Shown here piece after piece: positions 34,981-42,633 of a stretch of DNA of 64,000 bases (position 1 is its first letter; the number at the start of each line of letters is the position of its first letter). The position numbers and the translations under genes were made by a program. Source of the stretch: GCA-2684655 sp045105235 (GTDB lineage: Bacteria; Planctomycetota; UBA1135; UBA2386); assembly GCA_045105235.1 (NCBI GenBank), contig JBGCDH010000028.1:5401-69400 (forward strand), written 5' to 3'. The notes under the pieces are model-generated. The model saw only the letters and a list, made by a program, of their open reading frames with translations. It did no database searches and was not told the origin of the DNA.

Positions 34981-35019
34981 GACGCCATCGTGCGCAAGCG
35001 CCCGGGCCGGCGCCACTCG

Positions 35020-36717
35020 TCAGCGCGTTCGCTTGCCGGAAACCAGATCCCAGCGGTCGCCCGGCTGCAGCCACGTCGGTGTGAGGGAGCGCGTCGGCGG
35101 GTCCGTTGCTTGCGCCTTGCCAGCTGTTTGGGCGCGGCTGTCCAAGACCGCGATCTTGCTGTTGCCGAGCACTTCGAGAGTGCTGCCGACAACAATGGCG
35201 GCCGTGCCCTCATCGATGCCGAGTCCGATCACCTGCGGGATCTGCGCGATGACGCCGCGCAGATCCTCCAGCCGATTGCGCGCGACAAAGTGCTGGTCGA
35301 TCGCGCAGCCCGGCAAGAACGCAAAACCGCGGTCGTAGCCCTCGCACCACATCTCCCGATTGCCGCGCGGGCTACCGCGCACCAAGAACTCGCCTTGGAT
35401 CGTTGCGCCGGCGGACGAGCCGCCAACGACGCCGCCGCGCGCCAGCACGCGGTGCAGCGCCGGCTCAACGGCCGTGCCTTCCAATGCGTCGACGATGCGC
35501 CACTGGCGGCCGCCGCCAAACCAGACGGCGGTAGCGCGGTCGATGGCTTGCACATCCTCGGCGCGCACCTCGCCGGGGTGCTCGGCCGCGACGCTGTAGA
35601 GATCGCGCACGCCGAGCTCTCGGAGGCGACGGCCGATGTAGCCGAAATCCTGCGGGCCGCCGCGGCGGGCGCGTGCCGGCGTGGCGGTTGGAATCAGGAC
35701 CACGCGGGCGTTGTCGGCGCCGCCGGCAAGCGCGACGAAGCGTTCCAGGATCGCTGCCGGCAAGCGGCCGCCGCCGACGATCACGAGTGCGCCGTTTGCG
35801 ACGGTTGGGTTGCCGAGTGCGGCCGTTGGCCACGGCCCTTGGCCGCGTTGGCGAGCGCGTCGCTGCCACGCCACGAGATCAACCTCGTCGCCTTCGGCGA
35901 GCTCTTGCCGCCGCGCGGGCTTGCCGTGGGCCGCCGGCAGCATCAGCACCGCCTTGCTGCTGCCGAGGACGCGTAGCGAGCGGCCGCGCACCAGCACGGC
36001 CGTGCCTTCGTCGATGCCGAGGCCGAAGTGCCCTTTGCTCTGCGCCAGCGCCATGGCCAGCCGCGGCTCGCGCTGGCGCTTCAGGAAGTGCTGGTCGAGG
36101 ATCGCGCGCGGCAGGTGGTCGAGGCCGGTGCCGATTTCCGGCGGCTGCCCGTCTTTGCCGCCGCGCACGATCATCGTGCGCGTCTGGATCGCGCAGCCGG
36201 CCGAGGATCCGCCGATCGCGCCGCCGCGCTGCAGCAGCGCCTGCAGCTCTCGCTCGACGCGGGTGCCGACATAGGCTTCGGCCAGCTTTGCCTGGGCGCC
36301 GCCGCCGATCCAAACGCCGGTTGCGCGTTCGAACGGCCGGCAGAACTCCGCCGAATTGGCGGTCTCGCGATCGCGCGTGTGCAGAATCTCGAAGCCAATC
36401 GCCGGGTGCGCTTTCTGCCACCGCTCGAGGGTTTGCTTGCGGCCGGCCTCGCTGTCGGCGCGCGCACTTGCGGTCGGGATCAGCAGGATGCGCGCCTCGC
36501 TGCCGCCAGCGAGTTCGAGGAAGCGTTCGTAGACGCGTGCCGGCAGCTTGCCGCCGCCGGCAAAGATGCGGCTGCCGGGCAGACCGCGGGCGTCGATGAC
36601 GGCTGTCGGCTCTTGTGCCTGCTGTGCTTGTCCTTGGCAGACGAGCGGCCCGCACACCGTGAAGAACCAGATGATCGAAGCGCAGCCTGCGCGGATCCGA
36701 CGAAGCGACCATGCCAT
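35020..36717 (-). CDS. Secreted tandem cyanophycinase-like (S51) protein
   Basis: The protein has 565 residues with an N-terminal signal-like segment (about 12-32). It contains two S51-type domains. The first (about 45-285) has SRIFAGGGKLP, nucleophile motif GGAIGGSSAGC, LDQHFLKRQREPRL and GLGIDEGTA. The second (about 300-525) repeats the pattern with ALVIVGGGRLP, GGVVGGSSAGA, IDQHFVARNRLEDL and GLGIDEGTA. Both keep the Ser of the GxSAG motif, so both may be active. Cyanophycinases cut aspartyl-arginine polymers, but relatives act on other peptides and no cyanophycin synthetase is in the window. It precedes the S10 gene by 39 bases, perhaps a degradative operon. Confidence 0.85.
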   Translation of the reverse strand: MAWSLRRIRAGCASIIWFFTVCGPLVCQGQAQQAQEPTAVIDARGLPGSRIFAGGGKLPARVYERFLELAGGSEARILLIPTASARADSEAGRKQTLERWQKAHPAIGFEILHTRDRETANSAEFCRPFERATGVWIGGGAQAKLAEAYVGTRVERELQALLQRGGAIGGSSAGCAIQTRTMIVRGGKDGQPPEIGTGLDHLPRAILDQHFLKRQREPRLAMALAQSKGHFGLGIDEGTAVLVRGRSLRVLGSSKAVLMLPAAHGKPARRQELAEGDEVDLVAWQRRARQRGQGPWPTAALGNPTVANGALVIVGGGRLPAAILERFVALAGGADNARVVLIPTATPARARRGGPQDFGYIGRRLRELGVRDLYSVAAEHPGEVRAEDVQAIDRATAVWFGGGRQWRIVDALEGTAVEPALHRVLARGGVVGGSSAGATIQGEFLVRGSPRGNREMWCEGYDRGFAFLPGCAIDQHFVARNRLEDLRGVIAQIPQVIGLGIDEGTAAIVVGSTLEVLGNSKIAVLDSRAQTAGKAQATDPPTRSLTPTWLQPGDRWDLVSGKRTR

Positions 36718-36830
36718 CGCCCTACGGTAGCGGACGGTCGGGCTTGTCGCCTATGGGCCGGGCACGCTTCCTGGGCGAGGCGCGGCTTGATGGCTTGGGT
36801 CGCCCGCGGAATGGCGTATCATGACGTGCG

Positions 36831-37271
36831 ATGACGAACCCGGCCGTCGATGCGCCCCTGATCCTGTTCGACGGCGACTGCAACATGTGCAACGGCGCGG
36901 TGCAGTTTGTGCTGCGACGGGATCGCAAGGCGCGCTTTCGGTTCGCCTCGCTGCAGTCGGATGCCGGCCGATTGGCGCTTGAGCAAGCGGGCGTTGGCGA
37001 GCTGCCGGACAGCATCGTGTTGATCGATGGCCGCGTGCGGGTGAAGTCGGCGGCGGCACTGGCCATCGCGCGCGGTCTCAAGCTGCCGTGGCCGCTGCTG
37101 TCGGTCTTTTGGTTCGTGCCCTACCCGCTGCGCGATTTCATCTACGACTGGATCGCGCGCAATCGCTACCGGTGGTTTGGCAAGCGCGAAGAGTGCTGGG
37201 TGCCGACGCCGGAGCTGCGCAAGCGCTTCCTGGATGCGGGCGAGCGGCCGGTTTCGACCGAGACCGTCTAG
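36831..37271 (+). CDS. DCC family (DUF393) thiol-disulfide oxidoreductase
   Basis: The protein has 146 residues and starts at ATG 36831. It shows the family signature LILFDGDCNMCNGAVQFVL, with the DG.C..C motif that gives the DCC name, then RFRFASLQSDAGR, the loop DSIVLIDG.V and KSAAALAIARGL. Two hydrophobic segments near the C-terminal half are normal for the family. It is presumed to work in the cytoplasm in thiol-disulfide exchange. It stands alone between divergent and convergent neighbours, with the cyanophycinase-like gene divergent to it. Confidence 0.88.
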   Translation: MTNPAVDAPLILFDGDCNMCNGAVQFVLRRDRKARFRFASLQSDAGRLALEQAGVGELPDSIVLIDGRVRVKSAAALAIARGLKLPWPLLSVFWFVPYPLRDFIYDWIARNRYRWFGKREECWVPTPELRKRFLDAGERPVSTETV

Positions 37272-37331
37272 CGGACCGGGACCGCGTGGCACTGTTCGTG
37301 GAGCAGGAGCGCTCGCCGTCGCGGCAGACCG

Positions 37332-38492
37332 CTAGAACGTGCCGAGCAGCACCGCGACGAAGTTTGCGATCGGCGCCGCTTCGCGCGCGTCCTCGATGGC
37401 GCGCGAAACCTGCGTCAGGATCCGGCGGAAGCGCAGCGCGGCGTCTTGGTCGTTGATCAGCACGCCGAGCAAGCCCTTGCTTTGGGTGAGCTGGTCGGTG
37501 GCCATGCGCAGGTTGCCGATCGTCATGCGCAGGTCCTCGGCGATCGCCGGATCGCTGGTGATGGCGCCGAGCGCACCCGCGGTGGGATCGTTGGCCTTGC
37601 GCAGCAGCTCGTTGAGGTTGTGCACGACGTTGCCGAACTGACCGGCAAGCTGCTCGTCCTGCAGGATGCGCCCCAGGATGCCCTTGCCGGCGCGCGCGTC
37701 GGCCGCGATCTGGTCGAGGTTGTCGAAGATGCCCTGCAGGTCCCGCGCCGTTTCGCGGTCGTTGAGCAGTACGCCGAGCGGGCCGTCGGTGGTGCGCAGT
37801 GTGTCGCTGACGGCGCGCAGGTTGGCGAGCAGCGTCGTCGTATCCTCGGCGGTCTGCCGGTTCATGATCAGCGCGCCGACCGCGCCTTCGGCGTTGACGA
37901 CCGCTTCGAGGATGCGGTTGAGGTTTTCGCTGGCGCTGAGCACGCTGTCGTAGAGCTCGCGTCGGCGCACGAGGCGACCGATCGAAGTTTCCTCGTCGTT
38001 CATGTTGCGGAAGAAATCGCCGATCTCGCGCAGCGACGACTCCAGCTGGATGCCCACTGCTCCTTTGCCGTCGGCGATGTCGCCGAGCTTGTCGAAGGCG
38101 CTGCCGGCAACCCGTCCGATCAGCTCGCTGTCCGCGTTGATGGGGTCGCCCTTGCCGGGGTCGATGTAGACCTGCTTGCCACCGAGCACGCCCGCGTCGC
38201 GAACTTCGATCAGATGGCCCGTCCGCAGCGGCACGTCTTCGCGCAGCAGCAGCGTCAGCTGGATGGGGGCGTCTTCGCGGTCGTAGTCGATGTCGATGGC
38301 GCCGACCTTGCCGATCTTCTTGCCGAGCACCATGACGTTGGTGCCGACGTCGACGCTGCCGGCCTGCGGCAGGCGCACGGTGATCTCGCGCGACAGCGAT
38401 AGATCCGTCAGGTTGACCGTCGCCCACAGCAAGAAGGCGAGCGTGCCGAAGAAGACAATGCCCAGCAGGGTGTCGCGGGTGATGCGGTTCAT
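37332..38492 (-). CDS. mlaD: MlaD-like MCE protein with repeated C-terminal helices
   Basis: I start at ATG 38490-38492 (386 residues; MNRITRDTLLGIVFF). One membrane helix (about 6-25) is followed by the MCE domain (about 35-115) with GTNVMVLGKKIGKV and DAGVLGGKQVYIDPG. The long C-terminal part (about 150-386) consists of roughly five repeats of about 45 residues that start G.LG.LL.D and continue with a helical L..L.NL segment. Such proteins form oligomeric channels that pass lipids between membranes. It is the last gene of the operon lipoprotein-mlaE-mlaF-mlaD, so the genes probably make one lipid transporter. Whether it moves lipids inward or outward is not visible. Confidence 0.88.
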   Translation of the reverse strand: MNRITRDTLLGIVFFGTLAFLLWATVNLTDLSLSREITVRLPQAGSVDVGTNVMVLGKKIGKVGAIDIDYDREDAPIQLTLLLREDVPLRTGHLIEVRDAGVLGGKQVYIDPGKGDPINADSELIGRVAGSAFDKLGDIADGKGAVGIQLESSLREIGDFFRNMNDEETSIGRLVRRRELYDSVLSASENLNRILEAVVNAEGAVGALIMNRQTAEDTTTLLANLRAVSDTLRTTDGPLGVLLNDRETARDLQGIFDNLDQIAADARAGKGILGRILQDEQLAGQFGNVVHNLNELLRKANDPTAGALGAITSDPAIAEDLRMTIGNLRMATDQLTQSKGLLGVLINDQDAALRFRRILTQVSRAIEDAREAAPIANFVAVLLGTF

Positions 38493-38562
38493 GTTCGGAT
38501 CTCTTCGTGGTACGTGCTTGCAGTCATCGGCCCCGTTCACGGGGCGCAATCGGCTTCAGGGC

Positions 38563-39297
38563 TCAATCGGTGCCGCCACCCATGAAGGCGCGCGCCAGCT
38601 CGTGGTCGCTGTTGGCGATTTCATCGACGGTGCCTTCGATGCCGATCTTGCCGTCCTGCAGGATGCCGATGCGGTCGCCGCACTGGGTCGCGCAGGCGCG
38701 CGAGTGCGTGACGATCAAGCCGGTCACCGACAGGCGATCGCGGACTTCGGCGATCAGCTCGTGGATCTGCTTGCTGATGATGGGGTCCAGGCCCGCGTTG
38801 GGCTCGTCGTAGAGCACATACTCGGGGTTGGTGACGAGGGCGCGGGCGAGGCCGGCGCGCAGTTTCATGCCGCCGGAGATGTCCGGCGGGTACTGCTTTT
38901 CGGCGCGCGCCATGCCGACCATCTCGAGCACTTCCATGACGCGGTCGTGCACTTCCGCTTTGGGCAGGCGGCTGTGCTCTTTGAGCGGCAGCGCGACGTT
39001 GTCGGCAACCGTCAGCCAGTTGATCAGGGCGCCGTTTTGAAACAGGTAGCCCATGCGCTTGCGCAGCGCCATCAGCTGCCGCCGATCCATGTCGGCGACG
39101 TCCTGGCCGTCGACGTGCACGGAGCCGCTGTCGGGCTGAAAGATGCCGATGACGTGTTTGAGGGTGACGCTCTTGCCGGTGCCCGACGGACCCATCAACA
39201 CATAGTTGACGCCCGCCGGAATGGTCAGGGTCAAGCCCTTGAGGATGTCGCGGCCGCCAAGCCGCTTGTGCACATCACGCAATTCGATCATGCCCAT
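38563..39297 (-). CDS. mlaF: ABC transporter ATPase, MlaF-like
   Basis: The protein has 244 residues and binds ATP to power lipid transport through the MlaE-type permease. Motifs: Walker A MGPSGTGKSVTLKH (about 35-48), the Q loop YLFQNGALINWLTV, the signature DISGGMKLRAGLARAL, Walker B VLYDEPNAGLDPII and the His switch IVTHSR. The SGGM...GLARAL signature and the Q loop are characteristic of MlaF-type ATPases. The start at 39297 has a second ATG two codons later. It lies 66 bases after mlaE and 70 bases before mlaD, on the same strand. Confidence 0.92.
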   Translation of the reverse strand: MGMIELRDVHKRLGGRDILKGLTLTIPAGVNYVLMGPSGTGKSVTLKHVIGIFQPDSGSVHVDGQDVADMDRRQLMALRKRMGYLFQNGALINWLTVADNVALPLKEHSRLPKAEVHDRVMEVLEMVGMARAEKQYPPDISGGMKLRAGLARALVTNPEYVLYDEPNAGLDPIISKQIHELIAEVRDRLSVTGLIVTHSRACATQCGDRIGILQDGKIGIEGTVDEIANSDHELARAFMGGGTD

Positions 39298-39363
39298 TCG
39301 ATCACGTCCGTTCGATCAGGCCGTGAAATGACGGTCCCGCGGGTTTGAGTCGCAGCAGCGCCA

Positions 39364-40158
39364 TCAGGCTAGGAAGTAGAAGAACCACGTGATGACGAAG
39401 CCAAGCACGATGATCAGGATGACAGAGTTGCGCACGGCGGTCTGCACGGCGAGGCCGACGCCGAGTGCACCGCCACGCGCTTTGAGGCCGGCCGCGCAGC
39501 TGACGCCCGCGATGGCGATGCCAAAGACAAACGCCTTGAGCAGCCCGACGTAGACTTCCTTCGGCAAGAACGTGCCCGACGACGTCAGCGCTTCGATCGC
39601 GCTGGCCCAGTAGAGCGGCTGGCTGACGCCGAGGTTTTGCTCGGCGATGACGCTGCCGCCGAAGATGCCGATCATGTTCGACAGCACCGTCAGCAGCGGG
39701 CACATCAGCGCCATGGCGACGACGCGCGGCAGCACCAGGTAGTCAATCGGGTCGACCGACATCACTTCGAGCGCGTCGATTTCGTCGGAGACCTTCATCG
39801 TGCCGAGCTCGGCGGCGATCGCGGAGCCGACGGTTGCGGCCATGATCACGCCGGTGATGAATGGCCCCATCTCGCGGCACATCGACAGCGCCGTGATCGT
39901 GCCGAGCACGCCGGTGTCGCCGAAGCGACGCAGCTCGATGCCGGTCTGCATGGCCAGGATCGCGCCGGCGAAAGCGGCGACGATCATCGTCACCGGCAGC
40001 GCGCGCACGCCGGCATTGAAGGCGTTGTCGAGCAAGAAGCGCAGCCGTCGCGGCAGCCGCGGCAAGGCCAGGAAGCTGCCGACCAAGAGATCGACGACGT
40101 AGCCTGCACCTTGGGCGCGCGCCTGCAGCGCGCGGATCGTTCCAGCCAGCGGGTTCAC
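39364..40158 (-). CDS. mlaE: MlaE-type ABC permease
   Basis: I start at GTG 40156-40158 (264 residues), which overlaps the stop of the upstream lipoprotein gene as GTGA; longer frames to 40605 are shadows of that gene. It has five or six membrane helices. The family pattern includes PVTMIVAAFAGAILAMQTGI, LTALSMCREMGPFITGVIMA-type residues (here ITALSMCREMGPFITGVIM), GTMKVSDEIDALEVMSVDP and LVLPRVVAMAL, diagnostic of MlaE/permease domain proteins. It pairs with MlaF and MlaD to move lipids across the periplasm. The length is normal. Confidence 0.92.
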   Translation of the reverse strand: MNPLAGTIRALQARAQGAGYVVDLLVGSFLALPRLPRRLRFLLDNAFNAGVRALPVTMIVAAFAGAILAMQTGIELRRFGDTGVLGTITALSMCREMGPFITGVIMAATVGSAIAAELGTMKVSDEIDALEVMSVDPIDYLVLPRVVAMALMCPLLTVLSNMIGIFGGSVIAEQNLGVSQPLYWASAIEALTSSGTFLPKEVYVGLLKAFVFGIAIAGVSCAAGLKARGGALGVGLAVQTAVRNSVILIIVLGFVITWFFYFLA

Positions 40159-41633
40159 GGCGTCTTGGCTCCGTTGTTCGTCTCGGTCGACTTGCTGCTG
40201 CTGCTGCTGCTGCCAAACGGGATCGGCAAGAACTGGAACAGCCGCAGCGTGCGGTCGCCATGCTCGTCTTCTTCGTAGTTGAACAAGAACGGCACGCTGG
40301 CCGTTGTGCCGTCTTCGCGGCTGCGCTGCGTGTAGAGGCGACCAGCGACGTCGAGCGCCTTGTCGTTGGGGCCGCGCTGCACCGAGCGAGCGATCTCCCA
40401 CAAGAATCCGTAGGCCTCCTGCAGGCCACGGGTCAGGGAACCCCGACCCCAAAGCGGCGACAGCAGGCTCCAGTCGCTTTTCACAACGCGGCCGGTTTCG
40501 TCTTCTTCGTAGCTGTGGTGGGCGAGCGGCCACAGCTTGAGGTGGCGCTCCTTGTGGCCGTTTTCGCGGTCGATCGCGACCCGCCAGAAAAACGGCAGCA
40601 CCCACTGCTGTGAGTTGACGTCATCGGGGCCGCGGTAGGTGCGCCACCAGATCAGCGGCCAGAGTGCCGTCCAGCCATCCTGGTCGTCGCTCTTGACCTC
40701 GCTGTAGAACGGCCAGAACCACCAGCGCGTGATGTTGTCCTCGACGCGGTTCCAATAGTACTGGAAGAACGGCCACAGCAAGACCAGCCGCGTCAGATGG
40801 TCGCGCTTGTTGACGGCGCTAAAGAACGGCCACAGGGCACTCCAGCCGGAAACCTCGGCGCCGCTCTGCCAGCCGAAAAACGGCCAGAACCAAAAGCGGT
40901 CGACGGGTCCGGAGCGGGCGTCCTTGTTTTCGGTTCCCCACGTGAAGAAGGGCCACAGCGCCGCATAGCGCTCGTGCCGTCCCTCTTCGATGTCGTGCAT
41001 GTAAAACGGCAGCACGCGAAACCAGCTGTGCGTGCCCGGCGCGCAGTCGCTCCAGGCAATAAACGGCCACAGCGCCAGCTGGTGGTAGTGGTCGTTTTTC
41101 TCGAGCCCGACCCACAGCGGAAACAGGATCGTCTGGAACCTGGTGTAGGTCAGGAACTGCGGGATGTCCGCGTAGAACGGCAGGAACGCAAAGTAGTCCT
41201 CACCGTCTTCGCTGCCGCCGCCCCAGAGGAACGGGAAGAGCGCATACCAATCGACGTCGCGGAAGCCGTCCTGGTTGATCCGCGAACGCCACGAGAACAA
41301 GGGGAAGAGCCGCGCCGACGTCTCATCGGGGTAGCTTCGCACGCGGCCAAGCGGCCACAAAAACTGGTGCTCGACCGCTTCGTCCTCGGGCAGCTCCGGG
41401 GAGGGCTCGGTCAGCCGGCGATAGAACGGCCGGATACGAAAGTCGTCGCCGCCGTCGGCGGTGCGCTCGTAGTGCAGGATCGGCCAAGCGGCATCCCATT
41501 CGAGGAAGTTGCCTTTGGCGTCCAGCCGGTGGAACCAGATCGGCGTCAGGTTGAGCTCTCGCGGCATCAGCGCGCAGCCCTGCAGCAGCAAGAGAAGGGC
41601 GACGGCGATGGGTAGGCGGAGCGAACGCGGCAT
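40155..41633 (-). CDS. Lipoprotein with WPF/WPL repeats, coupled to mlaE
   Basis: I start at ATG 41631-41633 (492 residues) because the next residues form a lipoprotein signal peptide (MPRSLRLPIAVALLLLLQG, then Cys20); a frame open further upstream is not needed. The rest contains a repeated motif: LWPFF or LWPLI-like elements, each followed by a charged loop, with at least six WPF and three WPL copies (for example ALWPFFTWGTENKD, FWFWPFFGWQSG, LLWPFFQYYWN). Repeats are spaced 20-40 residues apart and have alternating aromatic residues, as in beta strands of a membrane-associated fold. I do not recognise the family. Its stop overlaps the mlaE start, so it is likely part of the same lipid transport system. 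Confidence 0.75.
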   Translation of the reverse strand: MPRSLRLPIAVALLLLLQGCALMPRELNLTPIWFHRLDAKGNFLEWDAAWPILHYERTADGGDDFRIRPFYRRLTEPSPELPEDEAVEHQFLWPLGRVRSYPDETSARLFPLFSWRSRINQDGFRDVDWYALFPFLWGGGSEDGEDYFAFLPFYADIPQFLTYTRFQTILFPLWVGLEKNDHYHQLALWPFIAWSDCAPGTHSWFRVLPFYMHDIEEGRHERYAALWPFFTWGTENKDARSGPVDRFWFWPFFGWQSGAEVSGWSALWPFFSAVNKRDHLTRLVLLWPFFQYYWNRVEDNITRWWFWPFYSEVKSDDQDGWTALWPLIWWRTYRGPDDVNSQQWVLPFFWRVAIDRENGHKERHLKLWPLAHHSYEEDETGRVVKSDWSLLSPLWGRGSLTRGLQEAYGFLWEIARSVQRGPNDKALDVAGRLYTQRSREDGTTASVPFLFNYEEDEHGDRTLRLFQFLPIPFGSSSSSSKSTETNNGAKTP

Positions 41634-41832
41634 GCTGCTGTGGGGAGGATGCCAGACGGGCGAGCTGGCCGCACGTAGGAAACGTGCGTGGCGGAGCGGA
41701 TAAGCGCCGCAGAGCGCAGCTGCTCTCAGGGTGTCGCAGCATTCGTTCGAAAGTCGGGGGCGGGCGTTCCCACAAACCCGGCGATCCCGGGGCTCGGTTG
41801 TGCTGGCTCGGCACTGCCAGCATGATGCGGCG

Positions 41833-42633
41833 ATGGCCGAACTGCTCGCCGCGCGAAGCGGCGCGATCCTGACGCTGACGATGAACCGGCCCGACCGGCT
41901 CAACGCCGTGACCGAGGGGCTCTACCGCGAACTGGTGGCGGCGCTGGCCGAGGCCGGCGCGGATGCCGCGATCCGGGCGATCGTGCTGACCGGGGCCGGC
42001 CGCGCGTTTTGCGTCGGCGCCGACCTCAAGAGCCACGGCGGCGAGGACCAGGCCGGCACGGACTCGATGTCGCGAGACGAAAAGCGCCGCTACGCCCAGT
42101 GGGGGCAGGACGCGGCCCTGGCGATCATGCGCTGCACCAAGCCGGTTGTGGCGGCCGTCAACGGCCACGCGATCGGCGCCGGCCTTGAGCTGATGCTGTG
42201 CTGCGATTTGGCCGTTGCGCTCGACGACGCCAAGCTGCGCCTGCCAGAGCTGGGGCTGGGTACGTTTGTTGGCGGCGGCACCACGTTTACCCTGGTCGAG
42301 CGCGTTGGCATCACCCGGGCGCGCGAGTTGGTGCTGCTCGGACGCTTTTTTTCGGGCGCGGATGCGGCCCGCTGGGGGCTTTGCAACGCTTCGATGGCAA
42401 CGGCCGAAGAGGTACGCAAGCTTTCTGCCGAATGGGCCGATGAAGTAGCCAGCAAGGCGCCGCGTTCGGTCTCCTACGCCAAACGGCTCTTGCGCGAGGC
42501 GCGTGAGCACACCATCGACGGCGCAATGAAGGCGGAGGCGGAAGCGCTTGCCGATTGCATTGGCACCAAGGACTGGCACGAGGGCATCGATGCATTCCGA
42601 GAGCGACGAACCCCACGATTCACAGGTGAGTGA
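41833..42633 (+). CDS. Enoyl-CoA hydratase/isomerase family protein
   Basis: This crotonase-fold protein starts at ATG 41833 (266 residues). The oxyanion-hole motifs are LTGAGRAFCVGADLKSHGG and GHAIGAGLELMLCCDLAVA, followed by RLPELGLG. The Glu in PELGLG and the helix KAPRSVSYAKRLL fit hydratase-type members. It could hydrate enoyl-CoA in beta-oxidation or act on another acyl-CoA; the sequence alone does not decide. It overlaps the start of the acyl-CoA synthetase gene, so the two probably act in one acyl-CoA route. Confidence 0.9.
   Translation: MAELLAARSGAILTLTMNRPDRLNAVTEGLYRELVAALAEAGADAAIRAIVLTGAGRAFCVGADLKSHGGEDQAGTDSMSRDEKRRYAQWGQDAALAIMRCTKPVVAAVNGHAIGAGLELMLCCDLAVALDDAKLRLPELGLGTFVGGGTTFTLVERVGITRARELVLLGRFFSGADAARWGLCNASMATAEEVRKLSAEWADEVASKAPRSVSYAKRLLREAREHTIDGAMKAEAEALADCIGTKDWHEGIDAFRERRTPRFTGE

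Noticed and set aside
36718..36830. A small RNA in the gap before the DCC gene
   Set aside because: The gap is a divergent promoter region, with no stem-loop or conserved motif to support an RNA.
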